From the NCBI GenBank assembly GCA_030549495.1, contig JAUIRK010001051.1:434001-498000 (forward strand): a stretch of DNA of 64,000 nt, written 5' to 3'. Position 1 is the first letter of the stretch. Each line of letters begins with the position of its first letter. Shown piece after piece: positions 11,291 through 23,811 of the stretch. The translations under genes were made by a program, and so were the position numbers. This DNA is from Nectonema munidae. Taxonomy: Eukaryota > Nematomorpha > Nectonematoida > Nectonematidae. Under the pieces are notes generated by a model that did not search any database, was not told the DNA's origin, and was given only the letters and a program-made list of their open reading frames with translations.

Positions 11291-13350
11291 CTCTACCAAC
11301 TTTTGTTAATATAATAAAATTATATCCTCAATTACACTTTCAACGTAACAATATAGTAAGACTTCGTTAAAAGAAGCTTTATTGAACATTATTCAACAGG
11401 TAAGTAAAAAGTGTCTAAAAGTCAGGGGGCGAGTTCTTTATATACACATGAAATCAATTAAGCCAGACGCTAATGGCGAATCAGTTAATTGGTAATAATG
11501 ATGAAGTAAGTGTAGTAAAATTGCAAAATGAAGGTAGTGACCAAGGTTATCCAATTACAAAGGTGATAGAGGCGATGAAGGATGAACATGTACAAGCGAA
11601 GATGAAGGTCAAGCAATATACAATTACCACAAAGTAATGGTAAAATTAATGAAATGATTCTGTTTCTTGATATGTGATTAGAAAGAAAAAAGATTCCCCA
11701 TTTTTCAAAATTATGTAAACCAGGAGAATTGATTTTGAGACATGGACTATAAGAAAATGTATACACTTATATAATTCAAAGAAGTTCCAGGTAGGCAAAT
11801 AAATCCCAGTCCCCCTCCCAATTAACGGGCCTGTATGTACATCCAAAATGCATGCATTTCGAAAAAATATGTCTGAAAAATTCAACCTTTTTGGATCCCA
11901 TATCAATTTGTTTGACAAGTAATTACCGTCTACCGTGTAGAAAGTGTCATGAAAAAGAGGGCTATCTTACTAAATTTCATATATCTTTTATTCATTTTTG
12001 ATTCTATATAAGAGCTTTCTCCTGTCTAAATACGGCCAGCCCCCGCCCGATTTTAAAAAATCTATAAACTTAATTACGCTTTTCATTTGAAAAATATCAA
12101 CATTTTGTGCTTCTTCAAAGTTTTTGTTCTTGTATCCTACATATCTACTTGACTTTTACTCTTTTTGAAAATTTTCATTGTGTTGATTAAACATTTTTGT
12201 TCTTTTCAGGTGATGTTTTTCATTAAAAAAAATAGTTAGATTAAAAAAAATAAAATCTCGTTTTACGACAGTTTATATGAATATTTTGTAATTATAGCAA
12301 TATTTTTACGAATTAGATTGTTCAAAAGGTGTCAGGGAGTTTTTTTTTATAAAACTCACACTTTCCTAGAGTTGTTTAATTACGGTTGTAAAAAACTTGA
12401 TCAAATTCACAAAGATTTTCATACCTCAAAAACTGTAATCGATTGAAATCAACCTGCACAAAAATGTTCCCCCTATGATGATGTTGATCTTGAAGATGAC
12501 AATAAGAAAAGTATAGTTGACAAATCAAAGCAAAAGTTTGTTCCATTTCTTTCTAAAAAACTCAAAAATAAGTGTTACGTTCTATCATGGAAATGCTTCA
12601 TATAAATTTATGTTATTGAATGTAAATTTAAATCACATAATTTTTTATGAGAATGCCACAAGCAAGTTTTACATAAAAAGATCACAAATTTTTATTGCTG
12701 ACTCCTCAAGTGGGTCAGTCAAACTAGGTCCTCAGCATGCCTAGCTTAAAAAGGTTAGACAGTACATTATTTATCAAAATTTCAAAATCCCTTACGACAT
12801 GGAAGGTATAACTGTATTATCCAAATGCTCCAAGTAATATTTCTCATTTTTAACAATCATCGCTTGATGTTACAAGTAGAAATAAATATTACATACTGTA
12901 ATACTCAGGGTTATGGATTCAGTGGAATCGCACGTTAACGAGAAGTCAAAGTGCTTAGATTAAAAATTAAACTGATAGAGACTCTTTTTAGTGCCCAACT
13001 TTGAAACGCAACACATCTTTCATTTTAGCAGTGTTTTTGCAACTCATAGAAAAAGGCTGAGAAATGCAAAGAGCTTTTTTATTACACAAATACCTTGTAA
13101 AGGAGCAAAGCTTAGTTTGTGAGTAGAAAGTTTTTGAAAAAAAATCACTTTTTAAAAAATAATTTAGGATAAATTTTGTTTATGAATCCTAAGGTTCTGG
13201 CTTATATAAAAAAGGTTATAGACAATAGTAATTTGAAAGTCTTTTTAATAGCAATGTAAGAAAGAAAAAAAACTACAAATAAAAAGCAATAAACTTTTAA
13301 ATAAAAGAAATAGATCAAACTTTCTGCGTTGCAATATAAACCAGAAGCGT
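11291..13350. other. AT-rich stretch, no gene recognised
   Basis: Open frames at 11,485-11,918 (minus) and 12,517-12,744 (plus) carry no motif that I recognise. A transition from G-rich LINE D sequence to ordinary AT-rich DNA occurs at about 11,290. Confidence 0.5.
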
Positions 13351-13357
13351 GTAAGAT

Positions 13358-14544
13358 TCAGGATTCATTGAAAAATAGCGCGGAGTAAAAAGCCATGCTT
13401 GGTTTTGCGAGGGTTAAAGATTTATTAGGCAAAAGACGAAAAAATAATGCAGTTTGATCTATATTAAAAATATCTCTTTTGTTATAGTTTTTTTTTATAA
13501 CTTTTATAGTTTCATTGAGCCCATTTATAATAATTGATGAATCTACACCGGCGCTTTCCCCGCTTAAAGTTTGACATTTGATATTGTAGCGTTGTTTGAA
13601 GCGGTGCAGCCAACCGTTTGAGTATGTAAAGTTGGTAATATTAAATTCAAAACCAAACACTTTAGCTTTCTCTTTCAAAATATCATCAGTAATTATGCTG
13701 TTAGGGCTCGTTCACAATTGACGTCAACCTTTTTTTGATAAATTTCAACCCCCCCCCCCCCCTCATGTCAACTTTTAGATATATCATCACTTAACAAAAT
13801 CGACCCCCCCCCCCCCACTTTTAGTTGACGTCAATTGTGAACGACCCCTTATTGTTACGGATGCTATTAAACCACATAAACAAAGCCTCTTCTAAATGTG
13901 TGTGTAATGCTGTCTTTTTGTTTTACCGAAACATCAAACTTTTGGCACTTTTCTTTTTCTTCTAAAATATCTCCAACTGTCCTTCTTTAAACTTTAAATC
14001 CCCAAACTTTACTGAAATGTCAGCAATTATTATCTGTTGACTAGACATTAGATGGCTTGGAACTCAATGATTTCTTTTTTTTTGATTACGTTTCTTTTAC
14101 GTTTTGGAGCGTTTTGCACAAGAAGGTGTAGAAAATGTTAGAAATTCGACTGCCAATGCAAAATAAGTAGTACTTACTATGTAAAACAACGTGATGCAAA
14201 AACAATGATGATGGATATATCATGATATGAAATATGCTCTCCAACTAAACATCATATTTGATCGATTTCTGTTGTACATGATCCTTATTCTGTCAGAAAC
14301 TTAAGCAAGAGTGTCAGATAAACAACTCATTAATCACTGCTAAAATTGCATCAACAACGCATGGCGTTAAATCGAGCGTTATTTCAATGAAGTAAAGTGT
14401 GCTTGTTCTATCCATGTTATTGGCGGATAGCGAGGGGCGTTAAATCGGGGGAATTATAATGGAGAGAAATCGGGTCTACATAATTGTATGGCGGTATGCG
14501 GGGTTGGCGGTAAATGGTCTTGGCGGTAAAGCGAGGGAGCAGTG
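13358..14544 (-). mobile_element. Tigger/pogo transposon remnant 1
   Basis: The minus strand encodes the N-terminal part of a pogo-family DDE transposase. A basic KRKRN stretch lies near 14,100, GDILEEKEKCQKF near 13,970, the CENP-B-type helix-turn-helix block FGFEFNITNFTYSNGWLHRF at 13,590-13,660, and FNIDQTALFFRLLPNKSL, which holds the first catalytic Asp, near 13,430. The 5' end at 14,544 is CACTGCTCCCTCGC on the minus strand. It is followed outward by TA and inward by several TTACCGCC/GCGAGGGGCG subterminal repeats, typical Tigger architecture. The 3' half and right terminus were not found, and the frame is broken in several places. A MITE at 13,704-13,849 has inserted into it. Confidence 0.75.
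13704..13849. mobile_element. MITE with GACGTCA-containing ends, inside Tigger remnant
   Basis: Near-perfect inverted ends (GGGCTCGTTCACAATTGACG and its complement at 13,825-13,849) enclose about 100 bases that hold two runs of 12-14 C. Flanking octamers on the minus strand, TAACAATA and TAACAGCA, match at 6 of 8 positions. They sit exactly where the transposase frame is interrupted, so insertion with an 8-bp duplication is plausible. Confidence 0.75.
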
Positions 14545-14546
14545 TA

Positions 14547-16029
14547 GTTGGAGTTAAACAAAAGTTTTACGATTTTAAAGCAATTTTTCCACAACTGTAA
14601 CAAAATTGGGCTGAACGTAGAAGGCAAATGTTTTGTAATGATATGTATTAAATTATTTTGTATTCGTAAAAATATAAACATTTATTAAAGTGTGTTAAAA
14701 ATTAAAAAAGTTTAACAAATAAAAATAGATAAAAATTTATTTAAATAGTGACACACTTATGAAAAAATTTAAATATTTTTTAATTCAGAGCTGAGTGATA
14801 AATTTTATTACTTGATTTAGTTTAATTAAGCAAACAAAATTTAAAACAATTTAATAATTTCAAAGTGAGGTTGCGAGGAATTTGGAAGGGCCTAAAATTT
14901 TCTATAACAGATAGCAAAATATTTTCCCAAAGTATAATATTATATATAGGGTTACAGAGCCCTCACATTCTTAGCAATAAAAATAAAAAGCGTTATTTTA
15001 TTATATGCAAAATTTATATATATATAAAGCTATATTCTCTTAGAAGTAAAATCCTCACTCATATTTTCATGTTTTGATTCTAAGGAAGTAAATTGGATGT
15101 GTGATCTACTATTTCAAATTTTAAACATATATTTTTGGATCATCATAAGGCTTTAGAGTTTGTATGGAGTCGTTAAAATGAATTTAGCAATTCAACAAGT
15201 TGGCAAAAAACGAGTTTATTAAGAATATTCAAAATTGCAAAAATCCAACAATATATTTGTTTCAATCGTACTTTTGGAAAGATGAAATATTCTTCAAAAT
15301 TTCTTTATTTTGACTGAGATACCGATAAAATTTATAACTTAAATATTTTAAGTTATAGTTTACTATCAGAATGCTTTTTACAGTTTTAATACATAATTGA
15401 TTTTTACAATCTTCCATCAAAAATTTCTCTGTATATTTGTGTTTACTTGTTTTTCCTAAAAAAAAGATAGTGTTTTTTTCACAAAAAAAGAAATTTATTA
15501 TATCTATTTTTTAAAAACTTTCCAATCTTTAATTTTTTTTATAGTAGTTGAAAGTTAGTATTTTCTTTTTCATCATTCAAAATTAATTTTAAATCATTTA
15601 AAGACAACAGGCCAGAAAATCTGGTCATTTTAGGTTATAGAAAAAATAAGGACAAAAATTTTTTTTCACAAAATCCGGTCCCCTTGTAATATTGAACTTT
15701 GTAATTTAGGACCTAACAAAGCAGACCACTTTAGTAATTCCTATTTAATTTCATTGAAACTTAGACTTCCTCTGCGTTCCTGTTGGGAACATTGGTCTAA
15801 AAAGGGTTAAGCAATAAAAAAGAAATAAATTAATTAAGAGTAATGATTACCGTATTACCGGCTCCATGTTTGAAAATTACTTCGTTTCAGAACCTCTGGT
15901 GGCACCGCACGGCGAAAATTTCAGTAGCGTCCAGGTGAAAATTTTTAGTTGTGTGAGTCTCTCGGCTTAGTTGTTTTTATCATTAGAAAATTTTAAATAC
16001 CATTTTTAACCAATATTTGCTGTTGCGGG
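14547..16029. other. AT-rich stretch with half a TTAA MITE and a direct repeat
   Basis: No gene recognised. Positions 15,757-15,812 match the right half of the TTAA MITE seen at 62,085-62,193 (TTGGGAACATTGGTCTAAAA then GGGTTAA). Positions 15,137-15,215 recur at 16,134-16,203 in the same orientation with a few differences (CATAAGGCTTTAGAGTTTG and onward). Confidence 0.5.
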
Positions 16030-16135
16030 CCCTGTATGGTGTCCCAAAGAGCGATTACATGTAAATAAACAAAAATATAATGAGAGCTACCGTTTATAGT
16101 AAAGTGTATAAATTTTTTGGGACACCCTGTATGTA
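16030..16135. mobile_element. Short mariner-type MITE
   Basis: Ends TATGGTGTCCCAAAG and TTTGGGACACCCTGTA are inverted relative to each other and resemble the TACAGGGTGTCCCAAAA ends of irritans-group mariner elements. About 100 bp long with no coding capacity. Confidence 0.5.
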
Positions 16136-16718
16136 TCATAAGGCTTTAGAGTTTGTTTGGAGTCATTAAAATGAATTTAGCAATTCAACAAATAACGAGT
16201 TTGTTCAAACCCAACAAACTAAAAAACTATAAAGTGTTTCCAATCAACGAATTTTAAAACTTAAACAGTAAGTAAATTTTTTCAAAATACCCCTGACTTT
16301 ATGTAAATCTATTAAAATTCATTTTCTTAAAAACATGTTAAGTTTTCATTATATCGGATAATTATAAGTTGATCAATCAGCAGGGTTGAACAGTAGCAGT
16401 GGGAATCTTGAAAGAACAGAAGTCGGAATCTGAGATCTATCTTTTAAAATTAAAATATTGAGTTATGAAAAATAAGATAAAAAGGGTTATCGATCACTAC
16501 CATGTCATTTTAAGAAAATATTTCCAAAATTGAAGCTTCTCTATATTCTTGACGCATTTGTATTAACTATCTATTATTGGGGTTCTTAAAAAGCAAGAAT
16601 ATTTCTAAATAAAAATGTTAATTGCAAAGCTTTGTTATGTCGAATATCTCAGCTATGCGAAAAAAGTAAGGTATTTAAATTTTTTTAAATCACTGTCCAT
16701 GTAGTAGAAAGGGTTCAA
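16136..16718. other. AT-rich stretch, no gene recognised
   Basis: Holds the second copy of the 15.1-kb direct repeat at its left end. Nothing else recognised. Confidence 0.5.
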
Positions 16719-19112
16719 AATTACTTTTATATGCTAATAATGAGATAACATAATCTGGAGGTCAACAAAAGGGATGGATTCTGATACAAATTTATTTAAC
16801 AAATGTGACCAAAAAATGAACTTTATGTAACTAAAATCCTTCAATTTTTTGATAGAATCCATTTCCCACCAAAAGGAATATACAAGGAGACGATTCTAAA
16901 TGATACAGATCAGTTTTTTCAACAGCACGTTCTAGGAAAGATACACCAAGGCCACTTTCTTTTGCAATCGAAGACACCAAAGTCGGACCAAGCTGTCTGG
17001 AATCACCAAATAAAACGATTTTACATGAATCTTTTATTTTATTTGTACACAAAAATAATCGCGGCTCTGTTGCTTGTCCAGCTTCATCAACAAATATATG
17101 CGTGAATATGTTTGAAAAAGCGTCAAATTTACCACACATTGACAATGTAGTTATTACGATTCTACACTTAATGATGTCTTGTATACTCTCAACATTCTCA
17201 CTACAAAATGGTCAAATGCATTCACATATGGATTTTTTACTGTGGGTAATAGAAGTGAATCGAATGAGGTCAGTTTTTTCAAACTTAGAAGAGGAGAGGA
17301 TAGACTGAGCTATGAAATCACATGTAATATGACTTACAGCACAGACTAAAATTTTAGAATCTTTTTCGTTTAAAAAGTTTGCCGAATAAATTCTGTGAGC
17401 AGTCTGGTCTTTCCTGTTCCTGCTAGACCAAGGATAATAAAAGGTAATCTGACGACATGAGCTCTGTTCTTTACATTTTGTTGCCACTTTAAAAAGGCCT
17501 TTCGTTGTTCACTATTCAAATCCTTATCAAAAAGTTGATAATGATCTATTACATTTTTATCTATTTTAGTTGGAAGTGGATAAAAACTTGAAGGCAAAGT
17601 ATCAAAAAGTAAGCGCTCAGAATACGTAGAACTTACTAAGTCAACAGAGTTATGAAGCTGTCGAAAAAGTAAATGATTAGAAAAAAATTCGATTCTAAAT
17701 AACTTTTTTTCAAGCAGGGAAAAAATCTGATTGAAATAAATGCTCATTGAAAGTAAAATTTTATCGCAAGCCACGCTTATTATTATAGCTTCATATTCTG
17801 AACACATCTTTTCAAACCTTTTATTATCATTAAGGACAGTTAAAGACATTTTATCAAGAACTGTTATTCGAGCAGAATCGCCTTAAGCAAAACAATGCAA
17901 TCCCATCATATCGATGCACCCATCAAGCTTATAATTAAACAGAGGGAGTGAATAGAGGTTTGCGTCACATGTAGGTTCTTTGACTAATGTAACTTCCTGT
18001 ATGTTAAATTTCTTTAGGTCCATGTTTTTCTCCAATTCCTCTAGAAAAAGTAAAAAATGGAACTTCTGGGAGTAATTAGATTTATTTAAAATCGCTGTCA
18101 AACATGAATGCCTTTTAGGTAAATCGATATTTTCATATCTTAGCGACTTTATATCCTTAGGTATATTGTAATTTTGCAGTTCATTGGTAAATGGGGAAGA
18201 ATCAGGATTGGCTTCTTCATTAGTAGAAACCTCTTTCCAATTTCTTTTTTCTCTGTTAAATTTTTTGTGAGTTCGAGGCTTTTCAATAAACGAGGTAGGA
18301 AACAAAGAAGTTTTTGGTGGAGCACAATGAGATGTAACTTTAACATGGAATTTATAAAATGCAACACAAAAGTGTTCAAAAGAAAGACTTATGTTGAAAA
18401 TAAAGTTTCCAAAAAAAAGAACGGATATTTTAAAAGAAACCTTAAAAATAGATTGAACAGGAACTTGAAACGGTAAAATGGGTGTATGATTATGTCTCAT
18501 ATCGACTGATTTTTTAGTATCATCGATTTTTAAAATTTCACATTTATGCAAGCTTACAAATGGTAGGCATGATTCATGAACGTTTAATATTTTATATGAA
18601 AGGAAACGAGTATCTATACTTCTACTAAAATTTTTGAGAATAATTTCGACTATTTTACTTTCTCCATGATTAATCTTAATGATTTCTCTATTAGAAAGAC
18701 ATTTAAGCTCATTTTCTATCTGTTTTTGAAAAGGATGAGCGCGCCAACGGTAGGAATATTTTTGAATCTCAATCAATTGTATATTTGTACAAGAGAAGAA
18801 ATCAACATCTTCAAAGTGGATGTTAATATAGTACTCTTTGCCGTTATTAAGAAGGGAGTGACTCGGGAGAATAGAAGTTATTTTAGCAGAGTGAATCTCT
18901 TTGGTTGCTTTAGGCTTTACTTCTTTAACCAAGTTTTGTAGTTTAGTATCTATGAGAAGAGGAGAATCAAAGTAACAAGATAACAAATCATCTTCAACCA
19001 ATCTATCAAAATCTATTCCATTCAGTTGATTTTCAAAGAATATATACTTACCACTAACGATTCCTTGTCTTTTTTCAAAATTTATTGAGGATAGAAATCC
19101 ATTAAAGACCAT
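16719..19112 (-). pseudogene. MOV10L1/Armitage-like SF1 RNA helicase, copy 1
   Basis: MOV10L1/Armitage helicases load piRNA precursors in germline transposon silencing. The minus-strand frame starts at ATG 19,112. The first 50 residues (RQGIVSGKYIFFENQL) resemble the cold-shock/S1-like N-terminus of MOV10L1. NFIFNISLSFEHF fits the pre-helicase region. The helicase core has Walker A GLAGTGKTRLL, motif II HIFVDEAGQATEP and motif III FGDSRQLGPTL. RecA domain 2 (motifs IV-VI) is absent; the frame stops just after LERAVEK. Compared with the 26.2-kb copy, three lesions are visible: GAA to TAA near 17,883, a missing T near 17,375 and CGA to TGA near 17,214. No introns are seen. This could be a pseudogenised host gene or retrocopy; assignment to MOV10L1 rather than MOV10 is moderate. 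Confidence 0.75.
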
Positions 19113-20627
19113 TTAATTTCTAAATTTAGCAAAATTTTTAAAATTAGTATAATTAAAAAGTTTTTAAAAAGGTTGAAATAGAAGAAAATATTCTGCAGAC
19201 AAGCGTTTTTCAATGGGTGTTGCGTGGAAACCTAGGACTCAGCAAAAGCTGTCTCGCAAGAAGTAGTAAGGTAATAATGTATTTACCTTTAAGTTTACAG
19301 GTTTTTTTGAATGACAACTCAAGCACTACTAATAAATACGATATAGAAACTTTCTCAAACTAGTATTTAACAATATGTATTTTTCTAATCAAAATCGTAC
19401 GGATCGGAAATATCGAGAGTTTTCCAAAGCATTGGGAATCGACATCGGAGCTGAATAATTTAGACACGATTCTTAAATATACGGAGCGTAAGATAAATAG
19501 TTGTAAGACAGGACTGCACTGTGTGGGGTTCACGTAATGTTTTTAACTCCCTGACATTTCTTCCCCTTTTCCTAACAATTTTTCAATCCTACGAATTTCA
19601 AGCTAATTCCAACTTTATGCAGTAGCAGTAAAGCGTATCTTCTAAATGAATGTATCCTAACTTTTAGATGGTGGTAGAAACTGTGAAAAAAGAACCATTC
19701 GCCTTCACCACTCGCTAAACATCAAGACAAAAACAGTTCAAAGTATCTGCACACAGATTTATACAGGATGTACAAACAAGATGCAACATTCAGTATCAAA
19801 TGATGAACAGGATACATGAACAAAAGACAGCTCTCATTTCATACTGCAGTGACCATTCAAAACCAGCGTGTTTGGAAAGTAGTCAGTTGAAATATGACGC
19901 TTCAAATGAAATAAAGGACGTCATGATTAAATAGTTATACGTAGCTATATATGTAATTTATTTTGTCGCAGAACAAATAGAATTATAAGTAGGCCAAACA
20001 AAATTGCAAAAAAAGAAAATATAACCGAAAATGATATATAACTAAAAACGGGATTTTATACCGAATTCAATGAGGCGATTTTTTTAATGAAATTAATTAA
20101 ATACAAAAAGGACACTGTAGAGGCATATTTTGATGCGCATCATTTTATTTAAAGGAGAAAGACAGTTCGTTTATACCATTCACTCTACAAAATCTCGAAA
20201 CAATGTGAATCGGTCAATTTAAATAAGTTTTGTGTTTGACCATTTTGAGAAAGTTTTATACGTATAATCAAACAATATACAAATGAACGAAGATGATAAA
20301 GTTGAAACATAATTTATTTATAATAAAAATTTGATCATTTTTTATATCTAATCATTTGGTTGTCGTATCATTTCCCTAAAATGAAAAATATTTTCACTTC
20401 AACATGAGTTTTCTGCATAAAATTTACTATTTTATTTAATAATTGGTGGCAGTATTTAAAAAAAAGTGAATGATCTCCTTTATTTAAAACTGTCATAAAA
20501 TAGTTTAAAAAAAAAGAGAAAAACTTTATTTGAAAATTTGTCTTTTTGATAATCAAGATTCAAAAAAACATTTAAAAGAAATTTGCATTTCTTGGGTTTT
20601 TCTCTTTATTAAAAGCAAAAATAGTAC
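19113..20627. other. AT-rich stretch, no gene recognised
   Basis: This lies upstream of helicase copy 1. No TATA-like element or repeat could be tied to it with confidence. A minus-strand open frame at 20,368-20,556 has no recognisable motif. Confidence 0.4.
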
Positions 20628-20941
20628 CTGAATTTACTCTTGCCGTATCTAATAGATAAGAAAAAGCGGCTACTGTCCATTTTTCTATTTGTGAAATAAT
20701 CAAGACCAATTCTACTGCATGATGAAAAGATAATCAAAGTTAAATAAATAGCATACCACCGAAATAATATACGCTTCTCAAAGCTCTTAATTGGTAACAT
20801 AAATACATAGGTTTGCAACATATAGTTGCCATACCCAACATATAATGATAATACAATGTCCTTAATTTTCTCATCATCTTCAAAAATATGAGGATTATTT
20901 ATGGAAGGGAAGTGTGATGTTGCGCATAGAAAAATTTTAGC
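20628..20941 (-). other. Candidate internal exon of an unrecognised gene
   Basis: On the minus strand a pyrimidine/A-rich TTTATTTTAG acceptor precedes 314 nt open in one frame, ending at CAG|GTACT. The peptide (HFPSINNPHIFEDDEK, then SFEKRILFRWYAIYL) has a balanced composition and does not look like shadow coding. I do not recognise it. Joining it to the nearest downstream acceptor (20,490) gives an immediate stop, so that pairing is not supported. It could be a chance open frame. Confidence 0.25.
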
Positions 20942-21117
20942 CTAAAATAAGAAATCTTTATCAATATGATTGATTATTATTAACTATGCGAAAAATTGGG
21001 AAAATGCAACTTCATGAAACATTCACATAGATAATATGATAGAAACGGAAATTCATAAAAAAAAATTGATCCAACAATTAATTTCTGGTTTATTCCTTAA
21101 TTGTTTATAAACTACTT

Positions 21118-21237
21118 GAGGTCTACTTTCTTGAGCACCGCGGGCGACTTCTTGGACACCTCTGCTATAGAGGTATACAAACGGTCAATGGTTAAATTTC
21201 GACCTCTCAAGGATAAATATGCAGTGATGATGCCTCT
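21118..21237 (-). pseudogene. piggyBac-like transposase fragment
   Basis: Forty codons on the minus strand read GRNLTIDRLYTSIAEVSKK and onward, which fits the region around the second catalytic Asp of piggyBac transposases (consensus near RNVTxDxxFTSxPLA). Nothing upstream or downstream continues the domain, and a stop follows VDLK. Short-match evidence only. Confidence 0.4.
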
Positions 21238-21849
21238 TATAAGTGTATAAGTTCTATATAATTTTTCTCAATATATACATCGTTACCTTGGCAAAACTTG
21301 GATGGCATTCTCTGAAGAAGAGGGAGCCTACTTTATATATACAAATGTAAGAAAGTTTGAGAAGTTATAACTTCATTCCTCCGAAATAGAAACTTACCAA
21401 ATTTTGCATATCTGTATGCACATATAAATGGAATATTCAAAGTTTGAAAAATTTGGAAAAATTATATATAATATTTAAAAAACATGATGTAATCAAACTC
21501 CATTTGAAATATAATTCACAACGTAATTTTCATTCTATAGTCTAAAAATGAAAAAAAAAAATTTTGAACGTAAATATATGAATCAATTTTATAGTATAAT
21601 GATGAGTATCAAAATTAATATTAGTGCCTCATTGGAAATTTTGATACTGAAAAAAATTGTTTTATTATAGATTCTAAATAAAATCTAAACTTCAAAGAGA
21701 AATAAATTCATTTGTGAAACTAAAAATTTGAATATAGCCTTTGGAGAATAGCATGAAAACAAATCGTTCAAAAATCAGTACAATATATCCGACCGCAAAC
21801 ATACTACGATTTTAAAAAAGTCGGAAATTAATCAAAAATGTTAAAAAAA

Positions 21850-23025
21850 AAATTTTTTATAACTACTTAAATAAAGAGTTAATTTTTTCAGTTGGGCTGT
21901 CATATGTCAATCAATTTTTTAACAACGTTTGATTGATTTTTAAAAAAAAATTAACGTGACCAAAACCATTGTATTCAGCATACATGAAGACGGGTGTATA
22001 TAAATAGAAAACTTTGTACAACCATTTAAACTAAAAGTTCCTTTTTTCAGTTGAGCTGTCATATATCAATCAATTTTTTGACAGGTTTGGTGATTTTTAA
22101 AAAAAATAAACGTGCCCATCGTGTTCAGCACACTTAAAAATGGGTATATATGTGTAAAAAAACTTTCTATAACCATTTAAACTAAAAGTTTCTTTTTTTA
22201 GTTGAGCTGTCAAATATCAATAAATTTTTGACAAGTTTGATTGATTTTTATAAGAAAATAAACACGACCATCGTGTTTAGCACACTTGAAAACGGGTATA
22301 TATGTGTAAAAAAACTTTCTATAACCATTTAAACTAAAAGTTTCTTTTTTTAGTTGAGCTGTCATATATCAATCAATTTTTTGACAGGTTTGGTTGTTTT
22401 TTAAAAAAAATAAACGTGCCCATCGTGTTCAGCACACTTGAAAATGGGTATATATGTGTAAAAAACTTTGTATACCCATTTAAACTAAAAATTTCTTTTT
22501 TTAGTTGAGCTGTCATATATCAATCAATTTTTTGACAAGTTTGGTTTCTTTAAAAAAAAATAAACGTGCCCATCGTGTTCAGCACACTTGAAAACGGGTA
22601 TATATGTGTAAAAAACTTTGTATACCCATTTAAACTAAAAATTTCTTTTTTAGTTGAGCTGTCAAATATCAATAAATTTTTGACAAGTTTGATTGATTTT
22701 TATAAAAAAAAATAAACACGACCATCGTGTTTAGCACACTTGAAAACGGGTATATATGTGTAAAAAACTTTGTATACCCATTTAAACTAAAAATTTCTTT
22801 TTTAGTTGAGCTGTCAAATATCAATCAATTTTTTGACAGGTTTGGTTGATTTTTTTAAAAAATAAACACGACCATCGTGTTCAGCACACTTGAAAATGGG
22901 TATACATGTTTAAAAAACTTTGTATACCCATTTAATATAAAAATTTCTTTTTTAGTTGAGCTGTCAAATATCAATAAATTTTTGACAAGTTTGATTGATT
23001 TTTATAAAAAATAAATGCCACGATC
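21850..23025 (+). repeat. Satellite array, about 151-bp monomers, 7-8 units
   Basis: The landmark GGGTATATATGTG recurs at 21,992, 22,142, 22,294, 22,446, 22,596, 22,748 and 22,898, spacings of 150-152 bp. Each monomer holds GTTGAGCTGTCA, a TTTTTGACAAG block, CCATCGTGTT and CAGCACACTTGAAAA. Two variants are visible. Type A has TCATATATCAATCAATTTT with GTGCCCATCG; type B has TCAAATATCAATAAATTT with CACGACCATCG. Their order is roughly (diverged), A, B, A, A, B, mixed, B, a loose higher-order pattern. The edge units are the most diverged, as expected for an array homogenised by unequal exchange. A diverged monomer lies at 55,690-56,150. Confidence 0.9.
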
Positions 23026-23539
23026 AGATTCGCAATCAATCATTTAGTAGGTTAACGACAAAATTTTGTAAAAATTTGCAATCATTCTAGCCCCCCCCCC
23101 CCGTCACTGAGGAAAGGAAAATAGGCCGTCACTAATAGGGTTTGTAAACTTTAACCCCGCCCTATTAAGCTTAACGTCAACAATGAATGAGGACTTATAT
23201 ATAGCTCCTTCTTTCTCACTTCAAATAGATGTGCACCATTTCCAAATTATGTGTAGAAAGGGGGTAAAGATATCAATTAACAATTATCAATTTTAATTTT
23301 CAGTAGTTCCTTCTTCCTAAAAAATGAAAAAATGTTTTATTGAGAAAAATAAATTAAAAAAAACACATCCAAATTACATAACTTTTCTGAGGACATTTCT
23401 ATCAAAAATGTAAAACAGAACAAAAGTAAGAAAACTTGGTATTAGATTTTTTTCATTCTTTTCAGTGTATAAGAACAAGTGTAAGTTAGTTAGACTCTCA
23501 AAAAAGGGTATAAAATGAAGTTATAATTGTGCAAACAAA
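23026..23539. other. Spacer with a MITE-like C-rich block
   Basis: At 23,090-23,195 a run of 12 C is followed by GTCACTGAGG and, 80 bases later, AACGTCAACAATGAATGAGG. This resembles a decayed copy of the GACGTCA-ended MITE at 13,704. The rest is AT-rich with no gene recognised. Confidence 0.35.
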
Positions 23540-23811
23540 AACCAAACAATAAATTAAGATTGCATTACTTCATTTTTCTCAGCATCATTCAAAAATAGTT
23601 TAAAAGCTAAATTCATGCAAGCTACAAAAATCTACAAAGAGTAAAATACCGTATTTCCCCACGTATAATGCGCACTTTTTTAGCTACAAATTCGCCTTTA
23701 TAATAACTCAGCGTATTATACACGGAAACTATTTATTGATGATTTTAAAATATAAGAATTAAGTTTGAAACACAACATGAAAAACAAGTATTTATTGATG
23801 AACACATGCTA

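Noticed and set aside
11300-11480. Possible LTR-like sequence after LINE D copy 2
   Set aside because: Only a vague resemblance; no second copy, no paired ends and no adjoining coding region.
16831-19112. Helitron RepHel helicase
   Set aside because: Motifs are of the MOV10/UPF1 SF1 type (DEAGQATEP, GDSRQLGP), not the Pif1-like helicase of Helitrons, and no Rep motif or Helitron ends were found.
20368-20941. Two-exon gene joining 20,628-20,941 to 20,368-20,489
   Set aside because: With the visible acceptor the joined frame stops after three codons.
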